Assembly (NCBI RefSeq): GCF_002440635.1
Contig: NZ_DJUW01000029.1
Span: 1-28,340 of the forward strand
DNA: 28,340 nt
Source of the DNA: Novosphingobium sp. UBA6272
GTDB lineage: Bacteria > Pseudomonadota > Alphaproteobacteria > Sphingomonadales > Sphingomonadaceae
Direction of reading: 5' to 3'
The stretch's first letter is position 1. The number at the start of each line of letters is the position of its first letter. The notes under the pieces were generated by a model. That model had not been told where the DNA came from and did not search any database. It worked only from the letters and a program-made list of their open reading frames with translations. The position numbers and the translations under genes were made by a program. This document shows, piece by piece, positions 5,960-15,296 of this stretch.

Positions 5960-8674
5960 TCAGAACTTGCCGCGCACCGTGACACCGTAGGTACGTGGCT
6001 CGGCGAGGAATGACGAGAAGATTTGCCGTCCGCCCGGAAACTGGGGATAGCCGTAACTGGCTGAACTTCCGCCTGCCTGATAAGGCGTGTTGAAGGTTAC
6101 CTGAGTGTAGTCCTGGTTGAAGAGATTCTGGACCCAGAACTCCACTCCCCAACGCTCATCCTGACCACGCAAACCAATGCGTCCATTGACGACCACGAAG
6201 CTATCTTGACTCTTTTGCGGATAGAGGTCCGACCCTGTATTATAATCCGAGCTGAGCCGGGCATCGACGTAAAACAGCGCATGCAATCCCGAACTGCCGA
6301 TTTCGGGTGTCCAGGAGGCCGAACTGGTGACCACCCACGGTGCGGAATTCGAGATCTGCTTGCCAGGCAGCACGCGCAATGCCGGGTCAAGCGGAGCACC
6401 TTGGCTGTTTCCGACCAGGTTGTCGCGGTATTTTGTGCTGGCGTAAGTGACACCAAGGTTAAAGGTCAGATTGCGCACAGGGCGCAAGGAACCCTCGATC
6501 TCCACACCCTGGCTGAGGACACCGTAGCCAACATCGCCGGAAGCACAGGAGCCGGTAGCTGGATCAGCGTCCCTGTCCGCACCGCCCAGGCTAGCCTTGC
6601 AACCGTTGACCGTTTGAACGATGTAAACCGCGCCGGCGAAAGTGTTCAACTGGAAGTTGCTGAACTCCTGCCGAAATCCTGTCACGGACAGGCTGAATTC
6701 CCGCGAGCTGTACTTCAGACCCACCTCATAGGCTTTGACATATTCCGGATCGAACATGAGGTTGTGGACATAGGCCTGCGCGCCGCCACCTGCCGCAAAT
6801 GGCATGATTGGCGACTTAAGGGCAGATCGATCGAGATTGAATCCACCCGCCTTGTATCCCTTTGAATAGTTGGCATAGATCATTACCTCTGGGCGGACCT
6901 GATAGGAGAGGCCCGCCGTATAGGTGAATTCACTTTCACTGCGCTTGCCGTTGATCGAGACCCTGTTCACCTCGGATGTCGAGTTCCCCTGGCAGCCCAG
7001 GCTGAGGAGCGATCCGGCTAGCGTGCGAACCGTGGCGTTGGCGCTGGAAAGATCATCGATCAAGGTTCCCTGCAATGCCGGACAAATCGTGTTGTTGTTG
7101 CCAAAGGTGGCGTCGAGGCTCTTGTCTTCCCACGTGTAACGCGCGCCAAGCGTCAACTTCAATTCATCGGCAAGTGTGATGATGTTGTGCGTGAACATCG
7201 CATAATTCTTGGAATGCTGGTGGTACGAATCCATCGTCGTACCGACGTTGCGGATCGAATCGAGGCGATCAAAGCCATTGATAATGTCAGCGCCAAAACT
7301 TCCCACGACAGTCCGGCCGGTTGCACTGAGGCAACCGGTGCTTGCAGGATCGTAGAAGCCCGCGAGGCCTCCGCCCGAAACGATCCGGCAGGCGGCGAAG
7401 CGTCCGTATTGGCTGCCAAAGCGCAGCGCATCGTCGACATTCAGCTTTTCGTCCGCGAAATAGCCCCCAACCAGCCAATCCAGCTTATCGTCGAAGGCTG
7501 AACCCTGAAGGCGCAATTCCTGGGTGAAGGTCTTGAACTGCCGGAAAGAGCCAGGAGCCCTGTAGAGCAGATCAACCGTGGAATAATCGCTATCACCTTC
7601 CTGTTCGCTCTTGAACTCGCGATAGCCCGTGATGGAGGTGAGCTTTGCCGCGCCGAAATCGTGATTGATCTCAAGCGAAACGCCACCATCGTTGATGGTC
7701 CCGCCCATCGGATGGGCGGTGGATGTCCAGATCTTTCGGCTGAACGGATCGCTGAATGCCTGGGACTGTTGGCCGAGATCGAGCAGAACCTTGACGATGT
7801 TGTTCTGAGCCGGATCGTTGAGGCCCCCGATCAGCGGATTGAAGGCCGCATCGATATATGCTGCTCCGCAACATGCTTCTTCGCGGTGCGTGTAATCGCC
7901 GATCAACCTGACGCTGGTTGCATCCGTCGGTTCGAACAGAAATTGCCCGCGCACGAAATAGCGATCACGGTTGTTAACTGTCGTTCCTGTGTTCACATCG
8001 TCATAAAAGCCGTCGCGCTTGGCGTATACGCCCTCAATCTTTGCCGCGAGTGTATCGGTCAAAGGGCCGGTTATCGAACCAGCCAGGCGCCAATAATCAT
8101 AATTGCCATAGCTGGCCTCGGCGTTCGCTCCGAAGGTGAAGGATGGCTTCTTGCTGATCACATGAATCAAGCCAGCCGACGCATTCCGGCCAAACAGTGT
8201 GCCCTGCGGTCCGCGCAGCACTTCGATCCGCTCGACCTCGCCAAGTTCCGACAAGGCAACGCCGGACCGAGACCGGTAGACGCCATCAATGAATACCGCG
8301 ACCGAACTTTCAAGGCCCGGATTGTCCCCGACTGTCCCCACGCCGCGAACGCGCGCCGAGCCGTTAGCTTCGGTTCCTGTCGAAGAGACCATCAAGGAAG
8401 GTGCGAGCTGGCCAAGTTGCCGAATATCGCTTGCGCCGGAATTCTGCAACGATTGAGCATTAACGGCGGTAACCGCCAGCGGAACCTTGGAGAGGGTTTC
8501 CGAACGGCGGGTTGCGGTGACCACGATTTCTCCACCCGGCGCTTGCTGCTCGACCTGCTCGCTCACATTTGCCTCACCCCCGGCGGTTTGCTGGGCCAGA
8601 GCAGGACTCGCTATCGCTAATAGGCTGCATGATCCCGACAACGCGATCAAATGAAAACCATTAGATCTCAACAT
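5960..8674 (-). CDS. TonB-dependent outer-membrane receptor, complete
   Basis: The product is a 904-residue energy-dependent outer-membrane uptake receptor. The signal peptide is about residues 1-27 (ending SPALA-QQ), the TonB box is EIVVTATRR near 50-58, and the plug domain (about 60-175) contains VFIDGVYRSRSG, VERIEVLRGPQGTLFGRNA and a modified GLIHVISKKP. The 22-strand barrel ends in RTYGVTVRGKF with a C-terminal Phe. ATG 8674 has a strong GAGGAGG ribosome site. It lies 55 bases after the alpha/beta-hydrolase stop on the same strand with no terminator between, so it is probably the last gene of the catabolic operon. The ligand is unknown; such receptors in sphingomonads often take up hydrophobic catabolic substrates, but siderophores remain possible. 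Confidence 0.95.
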   Translation of the reverse strand: MLRSNGFHLIALSGSCSLLAIASPALAQQTAGGEANVSEQVEQQAPGGEIVVTATRRSETLSKVPLAVTAVNAQSLQNSGASDIRQLGQLAPSLMVSSTGTEANGSARVRGVGTVGDNPGLESSVAVFIDGVYRSRSGVALSELGEVERIEVLRGPQGTLFGRNASAGLIHVISKKPSFTFGANAEASYGNYDYWRLAGSITGPLTDTLAAKIEGVYAKRDGFYDDVNTGTTVNNRDRYFVRGQFLFEPTDATSVRLIGDYTHREEACCGAAYIDAAFNPLIGGLNDPAQNNIVKVLLDLGQQSQAFSDPFSRKIWTSTAHPMGGTINDGGVSLEINHDFGAAKLTSITGYREFKSEQEGDSDYSTVDLLYRAPGSFRQFKTFTQELRLQGSAFDDKLDWLVGGYFADEKLNVDDALRFGSQYGRFAACRIVSGGGLAGFYDPASTGCLSATGRTVVGSFGADIINGFDRLDSIRNVGTTMDSYHQHSKNYAMFTHNIITLADELKLTLGARYTWEDKSLDATFGNNNTICPALQGTLIDDLSSANATVRTLAGSLLSLGCQGNSTSEVNRVSINGKRSESEFTYTAGLSYQVRPEVMIYANYSKGYKAGGFNLDRSALKSPIMPFAAGGGAQAYVHNLMFDPEYVKAYEVGLKYSSREFSLSVTGFRQEFSNFQLNTFAGAVYIVQTVNGCKASLGGADRDADPATGSCASGDVGYGVLSQGVEIEGSLRPVRNLTFNLGVTYASTKYRDNLVGNSQGAPLDPALRVLPGKQISNSAPWVVTSSASWTPEIGSSGLHALFYVDARLSSDYNTGSDLYPQKSQDSFVVVNGRIGLRGQDERWGVEFWVQNLFNQDYTQVTFNTPYQAGGSSASYGYPQFPGGRQIFSSFLAEPRTYGVTVRGKF

Positions 8675-8729
8675 ATAATCCTCCTCACTTTTTTAGAATC
8701 TTGAACTCACGTTGATTTCTAGCTGCCGA

Positions 8730-9704
8730 TCAACCGGGCGGCCAAAGCCAGCATCCTAGCACCGATCGGATCGCGGCAAGAAATGCCAAGGGCTGATCCA
8801 GCATCAAATGGTGTCGTGAATTGGGTATCGCGATGATCGGGATGTCGGTTCCGCCAAGCTCGTGCACGAAATTCCGCGAGTCTCGCGTGAACAACAGGCT
8901 TTCCTCGCCATGCACGATCGCCTTTCGCCCCGGTGCCGAAACCAGTTTAGGGCCGATCGCTAGCCAATCGGCACGCGAATTGTCGCGATTGAACACCGCA
9001 GGCGAGAACTTCCAGCTCCAGCCGCCTTCGACCCGGCGCAAGGAATGATAGGCCATATAGTCCATCAGGAACGGTTCCCCCACTTGCTGCGGCGGCGAGA
9101 GCTTGTAGCGGCTGCGGGCAGTCGCAAAGTCCGGGTAGATGCGCTGCGGCTTGTCGGGATTGCCTGAACCCGGGCTGGTGTGGCCGCCTGCCCAGAATGC
9201 TTCGAGCATGGCGGGGCGCAGGGTCATCATGTCGCAAGTGGCTGCACCGGCAAAGCCGCCAGGCAATTGTTCAAGCGCCTCCAGCGCGACACTGGCACCG
9301 AAGCTGTGCGCGACGATCGCCGGTTTCCGGTCAGCATCGAACAAGCCCAGCGCCCGCGCCACTCCGATCATTTCCCGGCCGCGCGCGGCCATGTCGCAAT
9401 TTTCGCGCACCGCGCTGTCGCCCATTGCGGACAGGTCGTAGGCTACGACGTCGTAATCGTTCGCAAGGAATGGCGCGATGAAGGCAAAGCAGCGGGCGTG
9501 GGCGAGGAAGCCGTGAGTCATCAGCACGGGTGGCTTACCGCGCTGCCCCCACCGGAAATAGTGGATCCCCGTGCCATCAACCTCAACGAAGCCTTCCTCG
9601 CGCGGAACGGCAAGGGCATCGACAAACCAGCGGGGCAGTTCTTCAGGGTTCGGTGCCCATTCCGGATCGATATCGCCAAGACCGTTCGTTATGTCACTCG
9701 ACAA
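8730..9704 (-). CDS. Alpha/beta-hydrolase (probable lactonase/esterase)
   Basis: The product is a 324-residue alpha/beta-hydrolase-fold protein. The oxyanion motif is THGFLAHA at about 63-70, and the nucleophile elbow VAHSFGAS places Ser134 in an Ala-His-Ser-Phe-Gly context (Ala instead of the usual first Gly). The likely acid is Glu267 (VHGEES) and the catalytic His is 298 or 299 (NSRHHLML). No ATG fits the N-terminus; TTG 9704 is the best start, with GGAAAA about 6 bases upstream, and no later ATG, GTG or TTG precedes the fold. It follows the Baeyer-Villiger gene by 21 bases, which suggests hydrolysis of the ester or lactone that enzyme makes (inference). A C-C hydrolase or haloalkane/epoxide-type activity cannot be excluded. 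Confidence 0.85.
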   Translation of the reverse strand: MSSDITNGLGDIDPEWAPNPEELPRWFVDALAVPREEGFVEVDGTGIHYFRWGQRGKPPVLMTHGFLAHARCFAFIAPFLANDYDVVAYDLSAMGDSAVRENCDMAARGREMIGVARALGLFDADRKPAIVAHSFGASVALEALEQLPGGFAGAATCDMMTLRPAMLEAFWAGGHTSPGSGNPDKPQRIYPDFATARSRYKLSPPQQVGEPFLMDYMAYHSLRRVEGGWSWKFSPAVFNRDNSRADWLAIGPKLVSAPGRKAIVHGEESLLFTRDSRNFVHELGGTDIPIIAIPNSRHHLMLDQPLAFLAAIRSVLGCWLWPPG

Positions 9705-9725
9705 GGTATTTTCCGATCAGAATGT

Positions 9726-11333
9726 TCAAGAAACGAGACCGAAGCCGCGATAGCCATTTGCGGCAACGTCGGCACAGATCTGGGCGTAGGTTGATACGCT
9801 CGGGAAGTTGATCAGCTGGCGCTTCTTGCCTGGAATGTTATCGCCCATGTACCAGGACTTGGCTTTGGGAAAGAGCGTCATCGCACCGATCTGTTCGACC
9901 ATGTCGGTCCATTCGCGCTCCGCTGCCGGATCGGGCTCGAACCGTGTTATCCCCTCGCTCCTCAGGTGAGCCAGGAAATCAGTCGTCCAGTCGCCCTGCA
10001 GCTCGGCCGCGGTCGGACCATTGGAAAAGCCGGATGGACTCAGCGGGCCGTAGTGGAACAGCATATTGGGGAACCCGGAAACGGAATTGCCCAGATAGGC
10101 GCGGACCCCGTCCTTCCACGCGTCACCCAGGTTAAAGCCTTCGGTGCCGAGCAGATTCATGTCGATCAGCCCGCCGCTGCCGGCATCGAACCCCGTGGCG
10201 AATACGATGATGTCGCATTCGATCAGGCCGCTTGCGGTCTCGATACCGCTGGGGACCACACGTTCGATCGGATCGCGCTTGAGATCGACCAGCGACACAT
10301 TGTCCTGTGCGAATATCTCGTAATAGTTCTGTTCGAGCGAGGGTCGTTTCGTGCCGAAGGGATGCGGAGGTTCCATCGGCGCCAATGCCTCGTGAAGCAA
10401 GGGATCGGCAATCCGCGCGCGGACCTTCTCGCGCCAGAAATCGTAGGCGAAGCGGTTGGCGCGTTCGTCGGTCAGCAGATCGGCGAAATTGTTGTACCAG
10501 AACCGCAGGCCGCCGGCTCGCCATAGACGTTCGAAAGTTGCGATACGTTCGACTGCATCGACGTCGAGCGCGCTGATTTCCATTCGATCGGCATCGAAGC
10601 CGCCGTTCGAGGTCTGCCGTCTGGCAAAGATCGTGGGATAGGCAGCCTTTTCCTGCGCTTGCTGCTCAAGGCTCAGCGGCTGCTGCTGCATCGGCAGAGC
10701 CAGGATCGGGGTGCGCTGGAACAGGGTCAGCTGCGCGGCGTCGCGCGCGGCTTCCTGCGCAACTTGCACGCCGCTCGCCCCGGTGCCGATGATCGCCACC
10801 CGCTTCCCGGCCAACGGAAGGCCGTCCTGAGGCCAATGCGCGGTATGGTGCCGTTCACCCGCAAACGTTTCCAGGCCGGCAATGTCCGGAGTATAGCATT
10901 TGGCGGCAAAACCGGCACAAGGCAGCAGGAAGCGGGCGCTGATCTGCTGGCCTTGCGCCGTATCGACACGCCAGACATCGCTTTCGGCATCGAAGCGGGC
11001 ACCAGACACCCGCGTCCCCATGTCCATGTCGGGCCAGAGCTCCAGCTTTTCGCACACGTAGCGGAAATATCGTCGCAGCTCTCCGCCGCCGGGAAACCGT
11101 TCGCTCCAGGTCCAGTCCCGCCACAACTCGGGCAGCGAGAATTCGTAGATCGGGACGTGCGAATCGACCCGGGCACCGGGATAACAGTTCCAGTACCAGA
11201 TCCCGCCGGGTTCGGCGGCGGCGTCGATCAACCTTGTGCGAAACCCGGCCTGACGCAGCCGGTGGAGCAGATAGATTCCGCTGAATCCCGCCCCGATGAT
11301 CAGTGCGTCGCAGTCTGGATCGGGTGCGCTCAT
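9726..11333 (-). CDS. Type I Baeyer-Villiger flavin monooxygenase
   Basis: The product is a 535-residue FAD/NADPH monooxygenase. Motifs in order are the FAD Rossmann GAGFSG (14-19), EPGGIWYWNCYPGARVDS (41-58), the type I BVMO fingerprint F157-x-G159-x3-H163-x3-W167-P168, and the NADPH Rossmann GTGASG (183-188). The family inserts one oxygen next to a carbonyl, giving esters from ketones and lactones from cyclic ketones, in the cytoplasm. The complete FxGxxxHxxxWP fingerprint separates it from ordinary flavin-containing monooxygenases. Its ATG overlaps the ligase stop by four bases (ATGA), indicating translational coupling. The substrate is unknown; the neighbouring hydrolase and CoA ligase suggest the ester/lactone product is opened and the acid activated. 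Confidence 0.92.
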   Translation of the reverse strand: MSAPDPDCDALIIGAGFSGIYLLHRLRQAGFRTRLIDAAAEPGGIWYWNCYPGARVDSHVPIYEFSLPELWRDWTWSERFPGGGELRRYFRYVCEKLELWPDMDMGTRVSGARFDAESDVWRVDTAQGQQISARFLLPCAGFAAKCYTPDIAGLETFAGERHHTAHWPQDGLPLAGKRVAIIGTGASGVQVAQEAARDAAQLTLFQRTPILALPMQQQPLSLEQQAQEKAAYPTIFARRQTSNGGFDADRMEISALDVDAVERIATFERLWRAGGLRFWYNNFADLLTDERANRFAYDFWREKVRARIADPLLHEALAPMEPPHPFGTKRPSLEQNYYEIFAQDNVSLVDLKRDPIERVVPSGIETASGLIECDIIVFATGFDAGSGGLIDMNLLGTEGFNLGDAWKDGVRAYLGNSVSGFPNMLFHYGPLSPSGFSNGPTAAELQGDWTTDFLAHLRSEGITRFEPDPAAEREWTDMVEQIGAMTLFPKAKSWYMGDNIPGKKRQLINFPSVSTYAQICADVAANGYRGFGLVS

Positions 11334-12943
11334 TGGGCGGCGCTCAGCTTGGCGGCAAGGTCTGCCGCGCCCTTGTAGTCGGCCTTGCCGTTGGGCGCAC
11401 GCAACGCCATCGCGGTAGCGAACACGGCCTTGGGGGTCTTGTAGCCCGCCAGTTTGCTGCGGACATGCTCCTTGACGGCCGGTTCATCGAGCGTCTCGCC
11501 CGCGGTAAGGTGAACCACTGCGGTCACCGCCTGGCCCCACTTCTCATCGGCGACCCCCACGACCAGCGCATCCTCGATAGCCGGATGAGTCTTGAGTACT
11601 TCCTCGACCTCTTCGGGATAGACCTTTTCGCCAGCGGTGTTGATGCATACGCTGCCCCGGCCGAGCAGGGTCAGGCTGCCATCGGCCTCGACCGTGCACC
11701 AGTCCCCGGGGATCGAGTAGCGGACTCCGTTGATGGTCTTGAAAGTCCGTGCCGATTTTTCGGGATCCTTGTAATAGGCCAGTGGGATCGGCCCCTTGAG
11801 GGCGATAAAACCCGGTGTGCCGGTGCCTGGGCGGACCAGTTGGTCGTTCTCGTCGAACACGTCACAGAAACCGCCGATGGTGAACTTCGCCGTCTCGGTG
11901 GTCCCGGCGGCAGTCGTAATCGAGCGCCCGAAACCAAGCCCTTCCGAAGCGCCGAAGCTGTCCATCAGGGCCACTTGCGGAATATGCCCAATCAAGCCCT
12001 GCTTGACCTCCTTGCTCCACATCACCCCCGACGAGACGATGGTGATCAGGCTTGAGGTATCGAAACCGCCAGGGTTATCATCGAGGGCTTTGAGCATCGG
12101 TTTGGCGAAGGCATCGCCGACGATCGCGATCGACTGCACCTTGTTGCGTTCGACCGCTTCCCACAACTCGACCGCGTCGAGCGAGGGATTGTCCAGCGTG
12201 ACAAGGCAACCACCCGAGGCGAGCGTCCCGATCGCCGTGATGAAGCCCGTCCCGTGCATCATCGGGCAGGCTGGCAGAGTCATCCGACCCGGGCCTTCGG
12301 CGCGGATCATGGCGACGGCTTCGTCGAGGCTGTCCGGCACAGGCGCGAGCATGCGCTGCGCATCGAGCTGGGCTTCGCGCATATCGGTGTGGCGCCAGAC
12401 CACACCCTTGGGCATGCCGGTCGTCCCGCCGGTGTAGATGAACAGTTCATCGTGCGGCGACCGCTCGATCCCCAGCGGCGAACCGTCGCCCGATGCCGCG
12501 AGATCTTCATAGGCAAGCGCAAGCGGGGCCTTTGCCGCCGCATCGCCGATTTCGACGAAAAGCTTGGCCTTGGTCAGCCGGTCCTTCAGTTCGACTATGC
12601 AATCGCGGAATTCGGCGCTGTAGAAAATGGCCTCGCTGTCGGAATCGTCGAAGATGTAGAACACCTCCTCGGGGCGGTAGCGATAGTTGATGTTCACATG
12701 GGTGAACCGGCCTTTGAAGCAAGCCGCCATCAGTTCGCCGTATTCAGGGCGGTTGCGCATGTAGAACGCGACCTTGGTTCCGGGCAAAATGCCGTTCGCC
12801 GTAAGGAAGCGCGCGATATTGTTCGACCGCGCGCCCATTTCCGCCCAGGTGACGACACGCGTGCCGTGGATCAGGGCCGGTGTATCTGCGGGAAGGGCAG
12901 GCTCGATCGCGTCCAGTATGTCGCCAAGATTCCACTTTGCCAT
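11330..12943 (-). CDS. Acyl-CoA synthetase (AMP-forming, FadD19/FadD13-like)
   Basis: The product is a 537-residue adenylate-forming ligase that converts a carboxylic acid, ATP and CoA to acyl-CoA. The P-loop YTGGTTGMPKG is at 170-180, and the hinge region YSIPGDW...GRGSVCINTAGEKVYPEEVEE and catalytic-lysine region PNGKADYKG are near the C-terminus. The MPKGVVWRH, PMMHG and GSVxIN-GEKVYPEEVE wording resembles actinobacterial FadD19-type steroid side-chain ligases rather than long-chain FadD. The start is 21 bases after the upstream acyl-CoA dehydrogenase stop, with GAGAGGAC before the ATG. Acid specificity is unknown. Confidence 0.92.
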   Translation of the reverse strand: MAKWNLGDILDAIEPALPADTPALIHGTRVVTWAEMGARSNNIARFLTANGILPGTKVAFYMRNRPEYGELMAACFKGRFTHVNINYRYRPEEVFYIFDDSDSEAIFYSAEFRDCIVELKDRLTKAKLFVEIGDAAAKAPLALAYEDLAASGDGSPLGIERSPHDELFIYTGGTTGMPKGVVWRHTDMREAQLDAQRMLAPVPDSLDEAVAMIRAEGPGRMTLPACPMMHGTGFITAIGTLASGGCLVTLDNPSLDAVELWEAVERNKVQSIAIVGDAFAKPMLKALDDNPGGFDTSSLITIVSSGVMWSKEVKQGLIGHIPQVALMDSFGASEGLGFGRSITTAAGTTETAKFTIGGFCDVFDENDQLVRPGTGTPGFIALKGPIPLAYYKDPEKSARTFKTINGVRYSIPGDWCTVEADGSLTLLGRGSVCINTAGEKVYPEEVEEVLKTHPAIEDALVVGVADEKWGQAVTAVVHLTAGETLDEPAVKEHVRSKLAGYKTPKAVFATAMALRAPNGKADYKGAADLAAKLSAAQ

Positions 12944-12964
12944 TGGAACTGTCCTCTCGCTTAG

Positions 12965-14059
12965 TCAGACCCCTCTTGCGGTCCAGCCTTGCAGTATCGC
13001 CGCCTCTTCCCGGACCGTTTCGGGTCCGCCCAGTACCTGCCGGTCGAAACCGATCCGCTTGAACCAGTAATGCAGCCCTAACAGGTCGGTGAAGCCCATG
13101 CCGCCGTGCACCTCGGTTGCGGTCCGGGCGACAAACCGGCCTACTTCGCCGGTGTGCGACTTGGCATGGCAAGCGACCAGTTCCGCTTCGGCTGGGACCG
13201 CGTCAAACGCATGGGCCGCATACCACACCAGCGACCGGCACGGCTCGTTCTTCGCGGCCATTTCAGCGCACATGTGCTTGACCGCCTGGAAGCTGCCGAT
13301 CACCCGCCCGAACTGCTCGCGCTGCCCGGCATAGGCAACCGCCTGGGCGATCATCGCATCCGCCGCACCTAGGCTGTCCGCCGCGAGCAGGATGCGGCCT
13401 GCGGCAATCAGTCGCCGCGCCGCCGCACCGCCGTCGTCGGCCAGGGCTTCCGCCGGGGTCGACGCAAGCCGCAGTTCGCCGACCGAGCGCGTCGCGTCGA
13501 TCGTCTTGAGGGCAATCAGCTCCAACCCGTCTGCCTGCGCCGATACGATGTGCAGCCGACCGGCTTCGTCGGCGATCATGAAGTGATCGGCCTCCTCGCA
13601 ATCGAGCACGAACAGCGCCGTGCCAGTCAGCGCGCCACCGGTGCAACGCACGCCCGAACCATCGCGGCGGGAGACCTGCTCATTCACCCCGACGCCGAAA
13701 CGCACCTCGCCAGCTGCAATGCGCGGCAACCATTGGGCCTGCTGCGCCTCGGATCCGGCCGCGATCAGCGCGAGCGGCGCCATCACGTTGCGAGCGGCGA
13801 ACGGCACCGGCGCCACCGCTTCCCCCAGCGCCGTAGCAACGACCGTTGCATCGAGCAGTCCCATGCCAAGGCCGCCATGGGCCTCCGGCACCACCAGCCC
13901 GGGTAGCCCCAATTCGGCCAGCGCGGCCTGGCTTTGCGCGCTAACCGCGCTGCCGGCTTCGGCCACTTGCCTGACATGATCGAGCGGAGAGAGTTCGCGC
14001 AGCAGCCGCGTAACGCTTTCTGCCAGCATCTGCTGTTCCTGCGAAAGTCCGAAATCCAT
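12965..14059 (-). CDS. Acyl-CoA dehydrogenase, small subunit type
   Basis: The product is a 364-residue FAD-dependent acyl-CoA dehydrogenase, starting MDFGLSQEQQML at ATG 14059 behind GGAGGG. It overlaps the stop of the partner dehydrogenase by one base (TGATG). A longer in-frame upstream start (14206) reads through the partner gene out of frame and is rejected. Family segments are GLPGLVVPEAHGGLGMG, the FAD-contact QREQFGRVIGSFQAVKH, and EVHGGMGFTD near the end. The usual catalytic Glu of the YEGT motif is absent (LGGPET instead). Together with the larger neighbour it looks like the two-subunit (alpha2beta2) FadE arrangement known from steroid degradation, in which one subunit carries the active site. 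Confidence 0.9.
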   Translation of the reverse strand: MDFGLSQEQQMLAESVTRLLRELSPLDHVRQVAEAGSAVSAQSQAALAELGLPGLVVPEAHGGLGMGLLDATVVATALGEAVAPVPFAARNVMAPLALIAAGSEAQQAQWLPRIAAGEVRFGVGVNEQVSRRDGSGVRCTGGALTGTALFVLDCEEADHFMIADEAGRLHIVSAQADGLELIALKTIDATRSVGELRLASTPAEALADDGGAAARRLIAAGRILLAADSLGAADAMIAQAVAYAGQREQFGRVIGSFQAVKHMCAEMAAKNEPCRSLVWYAAHAFDAVPAEAELVACHAKSHTGEVGRFVARTATEVHGGMGFTDLLGLHYWFKRIGFDRQVLGGPETVREEAAILQGWTARGV

Positions 14060-15282
14060 CACTGCCCTCCTTGCGCGGACGGGCCTTTGGGCAGGTCCAG
14101 GCGCGGCTCGCGCGGCATGTTGAGGCCGCGCTCCGAAATGATGTTCTTCTGGATCTGGGCGGTTCCGCCGCCGATGATCAGGCCAAGCTGGAACATGTAG
14201 TTCCATTGCCAGCTGCCGTTTGCGCGCTCGTGGGCGCTGCCGTTGTAGAGGATTCCCAATTCGCCCAGCGCGTCGATCGCCAAAGCGGAAATCTGGTGGG
14301 CCAGCTCGCAGGCCTGGAGCTTGACGATCAGCTTGGCCATGCCGCCCGGCTCGCCCTTGATCTGGTTCGATAGGATCCGCATCCCGTTGTACTTCATCGC
14401 CGCGACTTCGGCCTGGAGCGCCACCAGCCGGTCGCGAAGGGCCGGAAGGTCGATCACCCGTGCACCGCCGACCTGTTCCACCTTCATCAGTTCGATCAGC
14501 GCGAGCAGCCGGTTTTCGAGTGCGTCGGGATCGCCCAGCATCCCGCGTTCGTGCCCGAGCGTGGCGTTGGCGACGAACCAGCCTTGCCCGCGCTGGCCGA
14601 CGATCTGATCGACCGGCACGCGCACATCGGTGAAGAAGGTTTCGTTGAATTCGGCATGGCCGGTCATGGTCCTGAGCGGGCGGACTTCGATCCCCGGCGT
14701 GGTCATCGGGAAGATCAGATAGCTGATCCCCTGGTGCTTGGCTGCGTCCCCTTCGGTCCGCACCAGGCAGAAGATCATGTCCGCTTCCTTGGCGGTGCTG
14801 GTCCAGATCTTCTGGCCGTTGACGACGAAGTCGCCGCCTTCAACCCGGGCGCTGGTCTTGAGACTGGCGAGGTCCGATCCCGATCCGGGTTCGGAATAGC
14901 CCTGGCACCACACCACATCGCCGGCCAAAGTCGGTTCGATCCAGCGCCTCTTCTGCTCTTCGGTGCCAAGTTCGAGCAAGGTCGGCACCAGCATCGAAAT
15001 GCCCTGGTTGGCGAGTCCGCCGGGCACACCGGCGCGCGCAAACTCCTCGGCGATGATCCGGGACTTGAGAATGTCGGGCTCGGCCCCGAACCCGCCGTAT
15101 TCGCGCGGAATGGTGCGCGCGGTGTAGCCATGCTCGATCAGCAGCTTCTGCCAGGCCACGCCTTCATTCGACGGGCGGGCCGCACGACCGGCATTCTTTG
15201 GTGCGAGATGGCGATTGACGGCGATGAAGTCGCGCACCTCTTCGCGGAACGTCTCATACTCGGGGCCATAACTCAGGTCCAT
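14059..15282 (-). CDS. Acyl-CoA dehydrogenase, large subunit type
   Basis: The product is a 407-residue acyl-CoA dehydrogenase. ATG 15282 (MDLSYGPEYETFREEVRDFI) is preceded by AAGGAC and lies 14 bases after the DUF35 stop; an upstream in-frame start (15540) would overlap the DUF35 gene and is rejected. Motifs are IPREYGGFGAEPDI, WCQGYSEPGSGSDLASLKT (FAD/substrate loop), WTSTAKEADMIFCLVRT, and GGGTAQIQKNIISERGL at the C-terminus. At the medium-chain catalytic Glu position (E-G-T) it has Gly, so the base must come from elsewhere, as in some FadE and isovaleryl-type enzymes. It probably forms a heteromer with the next gene and introduces an alpha,beta double bond in the CoA ester. Confidence 0.92.
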   Translation of the reverse strand: MDLSYGPEYETFREEVRDFIAVNRHLAPKNAGRAARPSNEGVAWQKLLIEHGYTARTIPREYGGFGAEPDILKSRIIAEEFARAGVPGGLANQGISMLVPTLLELGTEEQKRRWIEPTLAGDVVWCQGYSEPGSGSDLASLKTSARVEGGDFVVNGQKIWTSTAKEADMIFCLVRTEGDAAKHQGISYLIFPMTTPGIEVRPLRTMTGHAEFNETFFTDVRVPVDQIVGQRGQGWFVANATLGHERGMLGDPDALENRLLALIELMKVEQVGGARVIDLPALRDRLVALQAEVAAMKYNGMRILSNQIKGEPGGMAKLIVKLQACELAHQISALAIDALGELGILYNGSAHERANGSWQWNYMFQLGLIIGGGTAQIQKNIISERGLNMPREPRLDLPKGPSAQGGQ

Positions 15283-15296
15283 TGCACAGCGTCCTT

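Noticed and set aside
7661..8620. 319-codon plus-strand frame inside the TonB receptor gene
   Set aside because: It is antisense to the plug and early barrel of a receptor with complete motifs; GC-rich codon use gives such shadow frames.
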